This document shows positions 14,132 to 23,910 of a stretch of 33,605 nucleotides of DNA, piece by piece. A model generated the notes under the pieces. That model ran no database searches. It saw nothing but the letters and a program-made list of their open reading frames with translations, and was not told the DNA's origin. This DNA comes from Candidatus Gastranaerophilales bacterium (GTDB lineage: Bacteria; Cyanobacteriota; Vampirovibrionia; Gastranaerophilales; Gastranaerophilaceae). The stretch covers positions 1 through 33,605 of the forward strand of contig CALVBY010000010.1 of NCBI GenBank assembly GCA_944325905.1. Direction: 5' to 3'. Numbering within the stretch: the first letter of the stretch is position 1; each line of letters begins with the position of its first letter. The position numbers were made by a program, and so were the translations under genes.

Positions 14132-15862
14132 TTAGCCCCCATTAATATCAACAGGTTCTAAATCGTTTACCTTCTTTGTCTTTGTAGATTTTTTACCACC
14201 TGAAGCTTTTTCCCCTGAAGCAGCAGACTCATCTTCTGTTTTAGCTGTAGACGACTTAGCAGCAGACGGATTAATCTCACCTTCTGTCATATTAGTTATT
14301 TCAAATTCATAAGTTGTAGGACCATTTGATACTACTGCATCGTCAATGGATGAAGATGTCATTTCTAACTTATGAAGACGTAATTGAGAATCAACCAAAT
14401 AATCTTTCATATTTTTAAAGAAGATGTAAATATCCTCAACATTTTCCGAAACACCTTTTATATCAATTTTGCCAGTTTCTTTCACCATAAAATAAGTAAT
14501 CCAAAGATCTGCAGGTACAGATTCACCCAATGCGGAATAAGAAATAAGCTTGTTTCTGTTATATTTTATAACATTTTCAATCTCGGTTTTAACAACAAAA
14601 CTTCCTGAAGCAGAAGCCTGCTCTGTTAGCTTTTTAATCTCAGCATCAATATTTTTTATTTTCGAATTAATTTCATCTAATTTAGCCTGATTTTTCTTCT
14701 CAACGACAGGCAAAGTTAACATTGCAACCAATGCAGGAATAATCAATAAACCTGCTACTACAAACGACATCTTCTTTAAAACTGTCTCTGTTAAAACTAT
14801 CTCTTTATCGTTAAAATGGAAAGACAAAGTCTCTTCACTACCACTTGAAAATTCCGATACTTTATTTTCCGAAAAATCAAGCTTTATAGGATAATTATAA
14901 CTTTTTGAAACAGCAATACCAACCGACTCCAGAGAAATTTTCATCACTTGATCCGGTAAAATATTTAAACTTACCGGTAATATTTCTCTCTTCCTGAAGC
15001 TGTTATTCTCAAGAAAATCTATTTTGCCTTCAAATTGAAGCTTTGAAGTTAAATGCTCCGCACTGACCAAATCAGTTTCTGAAACAATATAAAGATAATT
15101 TGTTGGGAAATTCATCATAGCAATTTGCACTGAGGCACTAATTGCTTCGTATATTTCATCCAACTCATATGTTTTCAACGCCAAAGGTTCTTCATAATAG
15201 TCAACAATATTCTTACCAGACATTGCCACCAAATTATAACCCGTAGCATTAACTATCATCAAATTCCAAGGAGTACCTTCTTGCATTTGAGCTTCCGTCA
15301 ATCCGGCAAAAGACAGCGCCCTTAAGGCAGAAACTAAGGAAATTTCAACTCCGCTCAAGGTAGCGCCTAACTCTGTTAAAATTTCTTTAATTTTATCCAC
15401 AGCAGGTTTCTGCACAGCAGAATAAAATATTGTACGAGTATCAGAAGCTGAACTTGACGATCCATCAAACCAACTTACAACAGGCTCGCAACGTTTGAAA
15501 ATATAAGCCTGCTCTACCTCTGAAATTACAGCTTCAGTAACACCTTCATCATTAAGTAACAAAGGCAAATCCACCTTGCCGAAATGAACCATTGGTAAAT
15601 TTAAAACAATGTTACATTTCGGACTAATATTTAATTCTGAAAACAACTCTTCTAATGTTGTTTTAAAATCATCATAATTAGATATTTCTCTCATGGAGTC
15701 ACTATACTCAAGTGGCTTGTGTCCATATGTTTTAACCGATTTAATAACAGGATCAACCTGTATCAACTCCAAGCCAACACCCGGAGTTACAGACAAATAT
15801 ACAACCTCTTTGCTACCGGCACCTAATTGTGCCAATAAATCATTTATAAACTTCTCTATCAT
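14132..15862 (-). CDS. PilM-PilN fusion-like pilus assembly protein
   Basis: This 576-aa protein has an actin-fold PilM-like region (about 15-330) followed by a PilN-like part: a transmembrane helix at 366-386, a coiled coil (about 389-415, NQAKLDEINSKIKNIDAEIK) and a ferredoxin-like domain (about 420-525). A Ser/Lys/Ala-rich tail (530-576) ends it. PilM normally binds the cytoplasmic tail of PilN; here the two are one chain. The usual PilM phosphate motif (DIGSSSVK-like) is replaced by LSVTPGVGLELIQV, so ATP binding is doubtful. pilO follows in the same operon. Confidence 0.7.
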   Translation of the reverse strand: MIEKFINDLLAQLGAGSKEVVYLSVTPGVGLELIQVDPVIKSVKTYGHKPLEYSDSMREISNYDDFKTTLEELFSELNISPKCNIVLNLPMVHFGKVDLPLLLNDEGVTEAVISEVEQAYIFKRCEPVVSWFDGSSSSASDTRTIFYSAVQKPAVDKIKEILTELGATLSGVEISLVSALRALSFAGLTEAQMQEGTPWNLMIVNATGYNLVAMSGKNIVDYYEEPLALKTYELDEIYEAISASVQIAMMNFPTNYLYIVSETDLVSAEHLTSKLQFEGKIDFLENNSFRKREILPVSLNILPDQVMKISLESVGIAVSKSYNYPIKLDFSENKVSEFSSGSEETLSFHFNDKEIVLTETVLKKMSFVVAGLLIIPALVAMLTLPVVEKKNQAKLDEINSKIKNIDAEIKKLTEQASASGSFVVKTEIENVIKYNRNKLISYSALGESVPADLWITYFMVKETGKIDIKGVSENVEDIYIFFKNMKDYLVDSQLRLHKLEMTSSSIDDAVVSNGPTTYEFEITNMTEGEINPSAAKSSTAKTEDESAASGEKASGGKKSTKTKKVNDLEPVDINGG

Positions 15863-15896
15863 AATTTCCGTTAACTTGCACTTAATTCATATTTTT

Positions 15897-15926
15897 ATTA
15901 TACAATATATTTTATAAACATCTCAA
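15897..15926 (-). promoter_or_regulatory. promoter of the pilMN-pilO operon
   Basis: On the minus strand, TTGAGA (15926-15921), an 18-bp spacer and TATAAT (15902-15897). The transcript would start near 15890, about 28 nt before the ATG. Confidence 0.6.
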
Positions 15927-15967
15927 ATTTAACATAAATTTACACTACACGGAGGATATAAACCTTG

Positions 15968-16876
15968 ATGGATAGTATTATTGAAAAAATTAATAAATTA
16001 AAGAGAGAAAAAAATGCAGTAATTCTTGCACATTGCTACCAAAATATTGAAATAGATGAAGTAGCTGATTACGTTGGTGATTCCCTATATCTAAGCCAAA
16101 TGGCAGCAAAAACAAATGCAGAAATAATAGTTTTTGCAGGTGTTTATTTCATGGCACAAACAGCCAAAATACTATCCCCCGATAAAAAAGTTCTTTTACC
16201 GCGCTTAGAATCCGGATGTTTAATGGCCGATATGGTTAATTTGCAACAATTAAGAGAATTTAAATCAAAATATCCGAACATTCCGACTGTTTGCTATATA
16301 AATTCAACGGCTGAAGTTAAATCAGAGTGCGATATATGCTGCACAAGCTCAAACGCAATAAAAATAGTAGAGAGCTTAAAAACAGACAAAGTATTATTCT
16401 TGCCAGACACATACTTAGGCAAGTGGGTAGAATCAAAACTTGATGGAGTTGAAGTAATAACATATCCCGGATATTGCCCGACACATTTGAGAATAAAAGC
16501 TGATGATATTTTAAAAATGAGGGAAATGTATCCAGAAGCTAAAATCTTAACACACCCCGAATGCCACAAATCAGTTACTGAAATTTCAGATTATGTAGGT
16601 AGTACAACAGGAATTATGAAATATGCAAAAGAAAGTAATGCAAAACAATTTGTAATTGCAACTGAAAAAGGGGTTTATGACAGATTAAAAAGAGATATAC
16701 CTGAAAAAGAATTCATAATGATAAAAGACAACATAATATGCCCAAATATGAAATGGCATACACTTGATGATATTTATAACGCTCTATCAAATGAAGAACA
16801 TGAAATATCTGTAGATAAAACATTATCTAACAAAGCTCTTGGATGTATCGATAGAATGCTTGAGGTTTCAAAATAA
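15968..16876 (+). CDS. nadA: quinolinate synthase
   Basis: NadA condenses iminoaspartate with dihydroxyacetone phosphate to quinolinate for de novo NAD synthesis, using a [4Fe-4S] cluster. The three cluster cysteines appear in ESGCLMAD (84), PGYCPTHLR (170) and NIICPNMKWHTL (258). AHCYQ near the N-terminus and THPEC are further family motifs. About 302 aa is normal. GGAGG lies 12 nt before this ATG and 9 nt before an in-frame TTG at 15965, so either start is possible. The stop overlaps the rlmB start as TAATG. nadB and nadC are not in the window. Confidence 0.96.
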   Translation: MDSIIEKINKLKREKNAVILAHCYQNIEIDEVADYVGDSLYLSQMAAKTNAEIIVFAGVYFMAQTAKILSPDKKVLLPRLESGCLMADMVNLQQLREFKSKYPNIPTVCYINSTAEVKSECDICCTSSNAIKIVESLKTDKVLFLPDTYLGKWVESKLDGVEVITYPGYCPTHLRIKADDILKMREMYPEAKILTHPECHKSVTEISDYVGSTTGIMKYAKESNAKQFVIATEKGVYDRLKRDIPEKEFIMIKDNIICPNMKWHTLDDIYNALSNEEHEISVDKTLSNKALGCIDRMLEVSK

Positions 16877-17628
16877 TGAATGACATCATTTTCGGAAAAA
16901 ATTCAATTCTGGAAGCTCTGATTTCGGGCGAAAGAGAAATTAATAAAATACTTATTTCTAAAAACATCCATGGCGATTCTAAAATAAATAAAATTAAAGA
17001 ATTAGCTCAACAAAATGGCATTGTTTATCAATTTGTAGCGAAGGAAAAATTCCAATCGTACGCCGAATTTAACCACCAAGGGATAATTGCCCTTGTATCA
17101 CCAATACAATATACCGAATTTGAAGATTTTCTGGAAAAACCGCACAATAACGAAACTCTGGTAATTCTGGACGGGGTGGAAGATCCGCATAATCTTGGGG
17201 CAATGATAAGGACATGCGTATGTGCAGGGGTTAGTGCCATAATTATTCCATCAAGAAGAAATGTCTTAGTCAATTCAGTTGTTGAAAAAACAAGCGCCGG
17301 TGCAATAAATCATATCCCAATAATAAAAGTCAATAGCCTTGTTAGTGCTGTGCAAAAATTAAAAAATAGCGACTGGTGGATAATTGCGACAGATGCATCT
17401 GCAAAAGATAATTATTATAACATCAATTATTGCAATATGAATTCGGCAATAATTATGGGTGCTGAACACGCAGGAGTTTCAAAATCATTACTTAAACTAT
17501 CAGATTTTATAGTAAAAATTCCTATGATGAATAATTTCAACTCCTTAAATGTTTCAAACGCTCTAAGCGCAATAATTTTTGAAGTTGTACGTCAACGCAA
17601 CACAGAAGAGAGTAAAAAAGTTAAATAA
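16876..17628 (+). CDS. rlmB: TrmH/SpoU-family 23S rRNA 2'-O-methyltransferase (RlmB-like)
   Basis: This 250-aa SPOUT methyltransferase uses SAM to methylate ribose in RNA; the best match is RlmB acting on G2251 of 23S rRNA. The N-terminal substrate-binding domain starts [19 protein letters not shown]. The SPOUT motifs are [18 protein letters not shown] (motif 1), [19 protein letters not shown] (motif 2) and [20 protein letters not shown] (motif 3, deep knot). A TrmH-type tRNA enzyme is the alternative. The start overlaps the nadA stop by one base, so translation is probably coupled. Confidence 0.9.
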   Translation: MNDIIFGKNSILEALISGEREINKILISKNIHGDSKINKIKELAQQNGIVYQFVAKEKFQSYAEFNHQGIIALVSPIQYTEFEDFLEKPHNNETLVILDGVEDPHNLGAMIRTCVCAGVSAIIIPSRRNVLVNSVVEKTSAGAINHIPIIKVNSLVSAVQKLKNSDWWIIATDASAKDNYYNINYCNMNSAIIMGAEHAGVSKSLLKLSDFIVKIPMMNNFNSLNVSNALSAIIFEVVRQRNTEESKKVK

Positions 17629-17687
17629 TTTTAACAAATAAGCTAATGCTTAAAAGTTATTGTAATATAAAGTCATGGAGTAAAAAC

Positions 17688-18692
17688 ATGAAAAAAGAAT
17701 TTGAAAAATTCGGAATAATGACAGATGATATTTCCGATGAAAATATAGACTTTCATAAAATACAAACCGAAGACGATGATGACGAAAACGTACTTGAATC
17801 AGTGGAAGATCCAAAAGTTCAAGAAAGTCTGTCATCGGTTAATGCAGATGATAGTGTCAGAATTTATTTGCAACAAATAGGTAAAATTCCTCTTCTATCA
17901 GCTGAACAAGAGCTTGATTTAGCTAAGAAAATCAAGGATGAGCATGATGATTTTTCAAAAGATTTACTTGTAAACGCAAACCTAAGATTGGTCGTAAGTA
18001 TTGCAAAAAAATATATAGGAAGAGGTTTATCATTTCTTGATTTAATTCAAGAAGGCAACATGGGACTCATGAAAGCCGCCGGAAGATTCGATTACACTAA
18101 AGGCTACAAGTTTTCAACTTACGCTACTTGGTGGATTCAACAATCAATAACCCGTGCAATTGCAGACAAGGCAAGAATTATAAGACTACCGATTCACATG
18201 ATAGAATCTTTAGGTAAAATTCGCCGTGCAACTATAGACTTGACAACAGAACTGGGACATACACCTACAAAACAAGAAATCGCCTATAGGCTTGGCGTTC
18301 CTGTTACTAAACTAACATCGATTGTCAAAGCTGCACAATCAACTATAAGCATGGATACACCTGCAAGCTCTGATGAAGATGCAACAAAATTATCTGATTT
18401 TATAGTTGATGAAAGCACTATAACACCGGATAGCCGTGTATCACAAGAAAATTTATTAGAGGATATAAGACGAATTCTAAATCAATTAAGCCAAAAAGAA
18501 CGCGATGTATTGATTTTAAGATATGGTTTAGATAATAACGGTGCAAAGAAAACACTTGATGAAATAGGTTCACAATACGGAGTTTCAAGAGAACGTATCA
18601 GACAAATTGAAAATCGCGCTATTGCTAAACTCAAAAAACTTTGCAAAAATAAAAAATTGACCGTGGGGTTGAAAAACTACTTCGGAGAATAA
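17688..18692 (+). CDS. rpoD: RNA polymerase sigma-70 factor (RpoD/SigA type)
   Basis: This 334-aa sigma factor has an acidic N-terminus ([14 protein letters not shown]) and region 1.2 ([21 protein letters not shown]). Region 2 carries the -10-melting segment [19 protein letters not shown] and region 3 is [16 protein letters not shown]. The region 4.2 helix-turn-helix is [21 protein letters not shown]. It lacks region 1.1, so a group 2 sigma cannot be excluded, but the TATAAT/TTGACA promoters in the window fit such a factor. GGAG lies 7 nt before the chosen ATG; the upstream in-frame start at 17646 lacks one. Its 3' end overlaps a convergent small gene by 16 bp. Confidence 0.92.
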   Translation: MKKEFEKFGIMTDDISDENIDFHKIQTEDDDDENVLESVEDPKVQESLSSVNADDSVRIYLQQIGKIPLLSAEQELDLAKKIKDEHDDFSKDLLVNANLRLVVSIAKKYIGRGLSFLDLIQEGNMGLMKAAGRFDYTKGYKFSTYATWWIQQSITRAIADKARIIRLPIHMIESLGKIRRATIDLTTELGHTPTKQEIAYRLGVPVTKLTSIVKAAQSTISMDTPASSDEDATKLSDFIVDESTITPDSRVSQENLLEDIRRILNQLSQKERDVLILRYGLDNNGAKKTLDEIGSQYGVSRERIRQIENRAIAKLKKLCKNKKLTVGLKNYFGE

Positions 18693-18898
18693 TTTTCGTC
18701 TTTGCATAAACCAAATATACTATCGTCTAATTCCTGTAATAGGCGTACCTTGTTTTGCATAATAAGGAACATTATTGTTATTTTGGAATAATCCTCCTCA
18801 CTTAGCTCACAGTATTTTGTAGTAATCTCTAATAAATGCTCAATTTCTGTTAGTACATTGTTTATTTCAAAAAGTTTGTCAATTATTTCTCTATTCAA
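18677..18898 (-). CDS. small hypothetical helical protein
   Basis: A 73-aa acidic, leucine-rich protein predicted as two or three amphipathic helices ([20 protein letters not shown], then a second helix ending [17 protein letters not shown]). No family is recognised. The start codon is TTG at 18898 with AGGA 8 nt upstream. A plausible promoter (TTGCAT, 18 bp, TAGAAT) lies further upstream, so it is probably real. It overlaps the rpoD 3' end by 16 bp in convergent orientation and is divergent from the XRE gene at 18975. Confidence 0.55.
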   Translation of the reverse strand: MNREIIDKLFEINNVLTEIEHLLEITTKYCELSEEDYSKITIMFLIMQNKVRLLQELDDSIFGLCKDENYSPK

Positions 18899-18974
18899 TA
18901 TTTTATTCCTATAATCAATAATTTATATCTATTCTACTATAAACTATATTTAAAATGCAATATATAATAATTGA

Positions 18975-19199
18975 ATGGATGAAAAAATGTTAAGAAAAAA
19001 TTTGGCTGACAATGTACGCTTGTTAAGAACAAAACATCGTTTTTCACAAGATACACTTGCAGAATTGGCAAACGTAACACAGCAACAAATAAGTTTTTTA
19101 GAAAATGAACGTCTGTCTAACCCTAAACTATTAATGGTTTCCAAAATAGCAGAAGTCTTAGGCGTAACAGTAAACGATTTAATATACGAACAGAAATAG
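18975..19199 (+). CDS. small XRE-family helix-turn-helix regulator, possibly leaderless
   Basis: This 74-aa Cro/C1-type protein has its HTH at FSQDTLAELANVTQQQISFLENERLSNPKLLMVSKIAEVLGVTVNDLI. There is no extra domain. The -10 box TATAAT (18963-18968) ends 6 nt before the ATG, so the mRNA should start at or next to the start codon, and no Shine-Dalgarno is present. An internal ATG at 18987 is an alternative. It is divergent from the 73-aa gene and may control it, as inference from arrangement. Confidence 0.8.
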   Translation: MDEKMLRKNLADNVRLLRTKHRFSQDTLAELANVTQQQISFLENERLSNPKLLMVSKIAEVLGVTVNDLIYEQK

Positions 19200-19213
19200 A
19201 GAAATCGGTTCAA

Positions 19214-19240
19214 GACGGCATAAACAATGCCCGTCATTTT
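19214..19240 (+). terminator. weak hairpin after the XRE gene
   Basis: GACGGCAT pairs with ATGCCCGTC with one bulged C, followed by ATTTTAAA. It is a likely first terminator of the XRE gene. Confidence 0.45.
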
Positions 19241-19254
19241 AAACTTGAAATCAT

Positions 19255-19284
19255 AAAAAAAGCTCCCTTTCGGGAGCTTTTTTT
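19255..19284. terminator. bidirectional terminator between the XRE gene and rpsA
   Basis: AAAAAAAGCTCCC-TTTC-GGGAGCTTTTTTT forms a perfect stem with T-tracts on both strands. It ends the convergent XRE and rpsA transcripts. Confidence 0.92.
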
Positions 19285-19287
19285 AAC

Positions 19288-20361
19288 TTAAGCATCTTTG
19301 TTGATATCTTTAATGCTTAACGCAATTCTGTGTTCTTGCGGAGTGAATTTCTTAATAAGAACTTCTACACTGTCGCCAACTTTGAATTGATTAAACGGAT
19401 TAACATTTTCTTCAGCCATTTCAGAAACCGGTAATAATGCTTCAACGCCTGGGAAAATATTAATAAAAGCACCAAAACCGGTAACTTTATTAACAGTACC
19501 TGTAATTACCTGACCTTCTTCAAATTGACCTTCAATTTGTTGCCATGGATCTTCACCCATTCTCTTCAAAGATAGAGAAATTCTCTTCAATTCACTATCG
19601 ATTTTAATAATTTTAACTTCAATAGTTTCACCCAAAGAAATAACATCAGAAGGATGTTTAATTCTTGACCAAGAAATTTCAGAAATAGGCAACAACCCAT
19701 CAATACCGTTGATGTCAACAAACGCACCGAAATCTGCAATTCTTACAACTTCACCTTTAACAACTTGTCCTTCTTCCAATGTTGACAAAATATTATCAAC
19801 AACTTGGTCACGTTGTTCAGCAACAGCCTGACGTTGTGAAAGGATTAATTTGTTTTTCTTAGGATCAGCTTCCAAAACCTTAACTTCGATTTTTTGATCA
19901 ACCAAACCATCAAAAGGAGTTCCTGTTCTCAATTGAGAAGATGGGATGAAACCTTTCAAATCAGCCACATCAACCAAAACGCCGCCTTTAACTATTGAAA
20001 CAACTTTCGCCAAAATTGTATCACCTTGAACTTTAGCATCATTCAATTGTGCCCAAGCTTGAGCGAATGCGATACGTTTAAGTGAAAGAAGCATTCCTTC
20101 TTCATCATTTTCTTCTTTTAAAACATAAAATTCTTTTTCATCACCGATTTCTAAAGTTTCAGCACCTTCACCTGAAGGGATTTCTTTGCTTGGTAAAAAT
20201 GCTTCTGTTTTAGCACCGCGAATGCTAATCAAATAGCCGTCTTGTTCTTTTTTTGCAACTGTACCTTCAACGATATCAGCTACAGAGTAAGTTTTTGAAA
20301 AACTTTCTTCTAATAGTCTTTCAAATTCATCCATAGATGTTTTTTCTAATGTTGTTGTCAT
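19288..20361 (-). CDS. rpsA: 30S ribosomal protein S1-like protein with four S1 domains
   Basis: S1 binds mRNA on the small ribosomal subunit and aids initiation. The 357-aa protein has four S1 (OB-fold) repeats. The best are VVKGEVVRIADFGAFVDING and VITGTVNKVTGFGAFINIFP; repeats 1 and 2 (VEGTVAKKEQDGYLISI and ILAKVVSIVKGGVLVDV) are more diverged. The length matches the short S1 form of Cyanobacteria-like and Gram-positive lineages rather than the six-domain enterobacterial form. AAGGAG overlaps the end of ispH, only 4 bp upstream, so the two are co-transcribed. Confidence 0.92.
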   Translation of the reverse strand: MTTTLEKTSMDEFERLLEESFSKTYSVADIVEGTVAKKEQDGYLISIRGAKTEAFLPSKEIPSGEGAETLEIGDEKEFYVLKEENDEEGMLLSLKRIAFAQAWAQLNDAKVQGDTILAKVVSIVKGGVLVDVADLKGFIPSSQLRTGTPFDGLVDQKIEVKVLEADPKKNKLILSQRQAVAEQRDQVVDNILSTLEEGQVVKGEVVRIADFGAFVDINGIDGLLPISEISWSRIKHPSDVISLGETIEVKIIKIDSELKRISLSLKRMGEDPWQQIEGQFEEGQVITGTVNKVTGFGAFINIFPGVEALLPVSEMAEENVNPFNQFKVGDSVEVLIKKFTPQEHRIALSIKDINKDA

Positions 20362-20365
20362 TTTA

Positions 20366-21286
20366 TTATTCTCCTTTTCTAATTTTATTAATGACTTTTT
20401 CTATAACAACCTCAGGAGTTGATGCACCTGCGGTAATTGATATTTTTTCGGAATTTTGAATTAATTCCGGATATTTTTCCAGTTCCTCATCGTTTTCAAT
20501 ATGAATTGTTTTTGTAATATCTTTAAGAATTTCTGCTAAATGAGTTGTATTAGCACTTTTTTTAGACCCTACAACTATCATCAAATCACTATTTTGCGCT
20601 AATTCACGTGCTTCAGTTTGTCGCATTGAAGTGCTGGCACAAATTGTATTTGCAATATGTAATTCTTTTGCAATAGTTGTTAAATATTCAACAATTGGAG
20701 TTAACGTTGTAATTCTTTGAGTCGTTTGAACTACAACCCCTATTTTTCGATGTGACTTCAATTCAGCTTCAATCGGCTTTAACTGTTCAATGGAGCTTGC
20801 AACAACGACCTTGTCCGTATAAAGCTCTGCATTGGCTTTAATTGCAATGACTTCCGGATGCTCCGATTTGCCCACTATAACAACAAAGTACCCTTCTTTT
20901 GCCAACTCAATTGCTTTTTGTTGAACTTTTTTAACGTCAGGGCAGGTTAAATCAACAGGTTCAAAGCCAGCCTGTTTAATTTTTTCGATAACCTGAGGGC
21001 TTTCACCGTGGCTTCTTATAACACAAATTCCTTCACCTTTTTCAGGAATTTCTGTAAGAGTTTTAATTCCCAAAGCCTCAAGCTCATGAATAACTTGAGT
21101 ATTATGAATTAATTCACCCAATACAAAAACTTTTTTATCAGGGTTTTCGGCTTTTAACTTCTTTGCGGTCTCAACGGCTCTTTTTACACCGTAACAAAAT
21201 CCCGCATGCTTTGCTAAAACTATTTCTTTCGGCAATTTAAAATTGTCTTCTTTCTGTTGAACTCGCGGCGAACCGCTGTAAGACAA
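20366..21286 (-). CDS. ispH: 4-hydroxy-3-methylbut-2-enyl diphosphate reductase
   Basis: IspH (LytB) carries out the last MEP-pathway step, reducing HMBPP to IPP and DMAPP with a [4Fe-4S] cluster. The cluster cysteines are in AGFCYGVKRAV, DLTCPDVKK and NTICASTSMRQ. Substrate-binding histidines are in GELIHN, IRSHGE and SEHPEV. The start is uncertain. The TTG at 21286 is the first codon after a stop and has no Shine-Dalgarno; a TTG at 21235 (LPKEIVLAKHAGF) would give the usual short N-terminus. It sits 4 bp before rpsA, a pairing known elsewhere even as an IspH-S1 fusion. Confidence 0.95.
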   Translation of the reverse strand: MSYSGSPRVQQKEDNFKLPKEIVLAKHAGFCYGVKRAVETAKKLKAENPDKKVFVLGELIHNTQVIHELEALGIKTLTEIPEKGEGICVIRSHGESPQVIEKIKQAGFEPVDLTCPDVKKVQQKAIELAKEGYFVVIVGKSEHPEVIAIKANAELYTDKVVVASSIEQLKPIEAELKSHRKIGVVVQTTQRITTLTPIVEYLTTIAKELHIANTICASTSMRQTEARELAQNSDLMIVVGSKKSANTTHLAEILKDITKTIHIENDEELEKYPELIQNSEKISITAGASTPEVVIEKVINKIRKGE

Positions 21287-21310
21287 TTAAATAACAAAAA
21301 TCATTTAAAA

Positions 21311-23809
21311 TCAAGCTTTAAACTTCAACGGCTTCTCAATTTTATTGTTATCAGAATCTCCAAGGGCCTTTTGAGCTGCTTCTTGAGAGATTTTGTTAAA
21401 CATTTCAGGGTGTTGGGCAATAAATTCGTTTAATTCTTTTTTCGTCTTAGAACTTCCGACTTTCATGCTTTTTATAGCTGAATTTGCAACAACAGCACTG
21501 CAAGTTGTAATTATTTCAATACCGCGTCCTTTTTCAACGAAAGTTGAAACATATTCAGGGAAGTTCTCACATATTGTTACGGGAAGTTTATTGAATAATT
21601 GTGCAGGCAAAGCTCTTAAAAGATCATTCTGCTCTTTCCTTGATAAGCTTTTGAAATATTTTATAGCTTCGTCTTTGGTTAAATTTCCTTCTTTGAGATT
21701 TATTTCATTATAAACATCCTTGGTATTAGAAGACAGATTTTCTATATTCTTATTTATTTCATTAGAAATATTTGTATTATTACTAATCGTATTTGTCACA
21801 AAGTTTGCAGAATTATTGACAGGATCACTGTATTCTACGTCTGAACCGGCTTTTGAAGGTGTATTTTTACTTGAATCTGTAGTAGGTGCTTCCATTCTTA
21901 TTGCAGCATTAAGGTCTTCTTGACCCAAAGATCTCGTATAATCTGCAGCCCAGTCTCTTACACTTTCATCCAATTTGTAGATGTTATTTGCCGCATATTC
22001 TTGAACTTCCTTAAATTGTGATGACATAATTATCTTAAAAACGTCACCTTGATTTTCAGAATCAACACCAACTACGGCTGCATCAAATGAACCCTTTTGG
22101 ACTTCAATAGAATCAGCATCAGACAAGTATTTTGTTGCATCATGTGTATTTTGCACAAACTGAATTTGTGCCTCTTTTTGTATATATTTAAGCCTTACGG
22201 CATCATTACAACCTAATAGAACAAACTTATCACCCTTTGCGGCTTGTGTTAATTGTTTTTGTGACTCAAGCTGAGTCTCTGCATCCATACCTTCCAAGCC
22301 CAAAGCTGTTTGTTCTTGTCTTATTTCATTATCTTTTAAATTTTTGTTCATTACATAGATAGCAATTCTATCTTGTTTTGTTCTAGCAGCTTTACCAATC
22401 TCATGTAAATGACTTTGAATACTCTTATTTTCACTATTAGAATACAATTCAACAGCTTTAAGACGACCTTGTGCAGCAAAAGTTCTAGCGTTTTCTACTG
22501 CAAGTTCCGCACCCTCAGCCGAACCATTAGCTACGGCATTATAAACACTTGCGACTCCAGCAGTTTGCTCATCCGTCAAGTCTGCAGAACCATTTTTTTC
22601 GATGTGTTCGTTGATCTTGGCCATTGCCTCTAAAAGTTCAGGAGTCTTTTCGCCATTAGCTAATGCTTTTACTATTGCAGGATCACTTATACCCAATTCT
22701 GCTAATAAGTGCGTAACATACGCCGGCTCTTCATTAGCAACAGCTACAACTATATCGGTTAAAGCACCGGCACGTTCTTCTTCCGGAACTTTTGCCAATT
22801 GTTCATTTATAATATAATTTTTAAAAGCTTCGCAACGTCCTATCTTATCTTTCGCTTGACCTTCGAATTGTTTCTTGAAATTTGAAAGAATACCCTCATA
22901 CTTGTTATTTTCAGTTTTTTGAGCGATATCTGCAATAGGTGTAAACATTTCCTTATTGTAGGTATCAAATTTTATCATATTTTCAATATTGGCTTTTTTA
23001 TCTTTTAAAGCTTTTAGAGACTCGTCCTCTGAGCTGCCAGCTGCATGATAAATACCGTAATCATTGATAGCAGCTTGTATATTTTCTAAGGCTTTTTTGT
23101 TTGTTTCAATACTATAATCAAGTTTATCCAAATATGATAATTTTTCTAAATCTTCTTTTGTAAACCCATTTTCAATTACAACGGCAAAATCTGATCTAAA
23201 ACGATCCCTAATTCGTTCTTTTCTATTTTCTGACATCTCTGCCCATTTATCGTCAGAAAATCCTCTACTTTTCTTTATACGGTTATCTAAAAGTTCTAGT
23301 TTTGCCGCCGCTTTTTGATCTTCAGGAACATCTTTGAGTAACCCCTCCATAATCGTTTCAAAGTAAGCAATTCTTTTTTCAGGGGACATCTTTTTCCAAT
23401 CAGCTTCTGTTATTCCCCGATTTTTTACAACTTCTGTCTTTATTATCTCATTTTGCTCTTTAGTTGTTACAATTGGCCCAATAGGTTTTTCAATAGATGG
23501 CAATTTGTCATCCGTAACATTTGGAGTTGATTCAACATAGAGACCGGTTATTCCAAAATTAGTTGTTTCAGAGGAAGTCTTTATTTGATTAATTTGATTG
23601 TTTACTTCTGCTTTTTGTGCGTCAGTAAGATTGTAATACTGTTCAAGTGTTAATCCTAATAATTTCAATACTTCTTCGTCAACCGCTACAGGAACAACCG
23701 TACTCTTTGAATTGTTTGTAACTGCATTTGACGAAACAGCACCTCCGGGTGTTGTCTGCACCTGCTGCACATTTATATTTTGTTTAATTGTGCCGTCACC
23801 TAAAGCCAT
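21311..23809 (-). CDS. large uncharacterised helical protein with N-terminal repeats
   Basis: This 832-aa protein has no recognised family, signal peptide or membrane helix. The first 45 residues are Asn/Thr/Val-rich and look disordered. Four diverged repeats follow at residues 50-69, 130-150, 181-200 and 213-233, with the pattern G-[ILF]-[TS]-x5-7-[LM]-S-x3-K (for example NRGITEADWKKMSPEKR and SRGFSDDKWAEMSENRK). The middle is alanine- and glutamate-rich and helical. A polar Asn/Ser linker (about 650-700) leads to a second helical domain. GAGAG lies 7 nt before the ATG. A strong terminator separates it from the upstream 368-aa gene; ispH begins 24 bp after its stop. Confidence 0.7.
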   Translation of the reverse strand: MALGDGTIKQNINVQQVQTTPGGAVSSNAVTNNSKSTVVPVAVDEEVLKLLGLTLEQYYNLTDAQKAEVNNQINQIKTSSETTNFGITGLYVESTPNVTDDKLPSIEKPIGPIVTTKEQNEIIKTEVVKNRGITEADWKKMSPEKRIAYFETIMEGLLKDVPEDQKAAAKLELLDNRIKKSRGFSDDKWAEMSENRKERIRDRFRSDFAVVIENGFTKEDLEKLSYLDKLDYSIETNKKALENIQAAINDYGIYHAAGSSEDESLKALKDKKANIENMIKFDTYNKEMFTPIADIAQKTENNKYEGILSNFKKQFEGQAKDKIGRCEAFKNYIINEQLAKVPEEERAGALTDIVVAVANEEPAYVTHLLAELGISDPAIVKALANGEKTPELLEAMAKINEHIEKNGSADLTDEQTAGVASVYNAVANGSAEGAELAVENARTFAAQGRLKAVELYSNSENKSIQSHLHEIGKAARTKQDRIAIYVMNKNLKDNEIRQEQTALGLEGMDAETQLESQKQLTQAAKGDKFVLLGCNDAVRLKYIQKEAQIQFVQNTHDATKYLSDADSIEVQKGSFDAAVVGVDSENQGDVFKIIMSSQFKEVQEYAANNIYKLDESVRDWAADYTRSLGQEDLNAAIRMEAPTTDSSKNTPSKAGSDVEYSDPVNNSANFVTNTISNNTNISNEINKNIENLSSNTKDVYNEINLKEGNLTKDEAIKYFKSLSRKEQNDLLRALPAQLFNKLPVTICENFPEYVSTFVEKGRGIEIITTCSAVVANSAIKSMKVGSSKTKKELNEFIAQHPEMFNKISQEAAQKALGDSDNNKIEKPLKFKA

Positions 23810-23843
23810 TATTTTCTCTCTATTTTTAACACTTATCTATATA

Positions 23844-23878
23844 AAAACATGCTAAAATGCACTATTTCAGCATGTTTT
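23844..23878 (-). terminator. terminator of the 368-aa gene
   Basis: A 15-bp stem with one G:U pair: AAAACATGCT plus GAAAT pairs with ATTTT plus AGCATGTTTT around loop AGTGC, followed by TTATAT on the minus strand. Confidence 0.8.
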
Positions 23879-23910
23879 CATGTTGTTACATTTTTTAATA
23901 TTTTATATTT

